58,525 nucleotides of DNA from assembly GCA_029242705.1 (NCBI GenBank), contig JAQWTK010000078.1, forward strand, positions 1-58,525, given 5' to 3'. The notes beneath the pieces were generated by a model, which worked only from the letters and a program-made list of their open reading frames with translations, searched no databases and had not been told where the DNA came from. A program made the position numbers and the translations under genes. This document shows positions 57,423 to 58,525 of this stretch, in pieces (within the stretch, counting starts at the first letter, position 1; every line of letters begins with the position of its first letter). Source of the DNA: Gammaproteobacteria bacterium (GTDB lineage: Bacteria; Pseudomonadota; Gammaproteobacteria; Pseudomonadales; Pseudohongiellaceae).

Positions 57423-58525
57423 CACGCTACTCCTGTCGTTGACGTCACACCTCTTGACACCGTCAAGTCCAGAGAACCGTTACTATCGCCGAAGCTGTCC
57501 ATCTCATGACCCATACCCTGCATCAGGGTAACAAACGCGTTAGCCATGGGTGTGCCTGCGGCAGCAGCAACATGCACTCCGCCTTCTAGAGCTCCGTTCG
57601 CATGCCCCATCAGAAGTAATGGACATCTGATGTGGTTATGTAAGTTCGGATCTCCCATGGGGGATCCCCAGACTATTGCTGTTTTGTCTAAAAGAGTCCC
57701 ATCTCCATCAACCGTATTCTTCAACTTTTCCAGGAAGTAGGCGACTGCGCCCATGCGATAGGTATTGATCCGATGGAAGTCCATAATGTCGTCGGCAACG
57801 TTCCCGTGATGAGAAGCACCATGAATGGACTTGGTAATACCGCTTTGCGGGAATGTCCTATTGGACTGATCAAAACCAGTCTTAAACGTGATTGCTCGTG
57901 TCATGTCGGACTGTAAAGCCAGGACTTGCAGGTCGAACATAAGCTCCATGTGTTCTTCCCATGAATCAGGAATGCCAGAGGGAGCCTCCGGCATCTCTCT
58001 TTCCTCGCCCGATATATTTCGAGCTTCCATCAGCTGAATCCGGCGCTCAACCTCTCGTATATGCTGTAGGTACTCATCCAGCGCGACCCGATCCATGGCT
58101 CCCAGTGATTTACTCAATCTGTCCACTTCTGAAACCATCCAGTCGAGCATACTTCGATCAGTCCTTCTCCTTTCGCTTCTGTCTTGCTCGGAATCTCCGG
58201 CACCAAAAAGTCGTTCAAAAACGGCGCGGGGTTCTCGAATAGCAGGTAGCGGTTGACTCGGTGTTGCCCAAGCCAGAGAAGTCGTGTACGCGCAATGGTA
58301 GTTGTATGCACAGCCACCACCACGATCAATTTCTTCAATACACAGTTCGAGAGAGGGAAGCACCGTATCCGTGCCAAATCGTTGAGCATGGAGCTGGTCA
58401 ATAGAAGTTCCAATATGTATGTCAGAACCTTGAGTCTGCTTCGGATGTGCTTGAGTCAAAAAAACAGCTGTCGAACGATCATGGTCGCCCCCTATTTCTT
58501 CAACACGATAAGCTTCAGCCATCCG
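57422..58525 (-). CDS. DUF1552 protein (N-terminus beyond window edge)
   Basis: At least 367 codons, open to the right edge, so the N-terminus (in this family usually an RRxFLRG-type Tat signal) is not seen. Family pattern is clear: GGCAYNYHCAYTTSLAWATPSQPLPAIREPRAVFERLFG, SMLDWMVSEVDRLSKSLG, RVALDEYLQHIREVERRI, LMFDLQVLALQSDMTRAITFK, ASHHG and TAIVWGSPMGDPNLHNH. The biochemical role of DUF1552 is unknown. In marine bacteria and Planctomycetes such genes often neighbour DUF1592/DUF1588 cytochrome-like genes, from memory; these would lie to the right. It is coupled to the ankyrin gene. Confidence 0.9.
   Translation of the reverse strand, partial: RMAEAYRVEEIGGDHDRSTAVFLTQAHPKQTQGSDIHIGTSIDQLHAQRFGTDTVLPSLELCIEEIDRGGGCAYNYHCAYTTSLAWATPSQPLPAIREPRAVFERLFGAGDSEQDRSERRRTDRSMLDWMVSEVDRLSKSLGAMDRVALDEYLQHIREVERRIQLMEARNISGEEREMPEAPSGIPDSWEEHMELMFDLQVLALQSDMTRAITFKTGFDQSNRTFPQSGITKSIHGASHHGNVADDIMDFHRINTYRMGAVAYFLEKLKNTVDGDGTLLDKTAIVWGSPMGDPNLHNHIRCPLLLMGHANGALEGGVHVAAAAGTPMANAFVTLMQGMGHEMDSFGDSNGSLDLTVSRGVTSTTGVA

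Overview
The window is chromosomal DNA of a gammaproteobacterium, most likely a free-living, probably marine, lineage with an A+T-rich genome. The lineage call rests on gene content and order: yggX-mutY beside tRNA-Phe, hisBHAF, ctpA-gpmI, secB-trmL-ntrCB-glnA-thiI-typA, ubiEJB-hisIE-tatABC, hslUV-SPOR-priA, rpmE, mrcA-aroKB-hemE, and carAB-greA-yhbY-rlmE-ftsH-folP-glmM-tpiA-secG-tRNA-Leu. As remembered, Pseudomonas and relatives keep these same blocks. The species cannot be named from the sequence alone.

Layout: (1) 1-1990 holds a GC-richer DUF3604 lipoprotein gene. (2) 1995-8670 holds tRNA-Phe, the asmA-mutY-yggX operon on the minus strand and the divergent hisB-hisH-hisA-hisF cluster. (3) 8730-13455 holds ctpA, gpmI, a rhodanese, secB and trmL. 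(4) 13499-17732 is a nitrogen-control locus, ntrC-ntrB-glutamine synthetase. (5) 17733-21622 holds thiI, typA and dtd. (6) 21639-32550 is a long minus-strand run: tatABC, hisI/hisE, ubiquinone genes ubiE-ubiJ-ubiB, hslVU, a SPOR protein and priA. (7) 32754-42439 holds chorismate mutase, rpmE, mrcA, aroK-aroB, hemE-folK, a short TonB-receptor-like barrel and an acyl-CoA dehydrogenase. (8) 42548-55216 holds dapB, carAB, greA, yhbY, rlmE, ftsH, folP, glmM, tpiA, secG and tRNA-Leu. (9) 55217-58525 is again GC-richer, with a DUF1552/ankyrin gene pair running off the right edge.

The most informative part is the nitrogen locus. The place where relatives carry a type I glutamine synthetase instead carries a short, eukaryote-like type II enzyme. 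That gene has a full-consensus sigma-54 promoter and two upstream NtrC-type sites, and a third consensus NtrC palindrome lies in front of ntrB. An enzyme of a different family therefore appears to have been wired into the classical Ntr circuit. Other notable points are a signal-peptide-bearing C-terminal fragment of a TonB-dependent receptor, a possible attenuator ahead of carAB, a sigma-32-like promoter ahead of hslVU, and synteny breaks just 3' of both tRNA genes where base composition also changes.

No CRISPR array, insertion sequence, integrase, rRNA or phage gene was recognised. Most of the window is ordinary housekeeping DNA. I found no convincing wholly new system; the closest are the rewired glutamine synthetase locus and the DUF1552-ankyrin pair.
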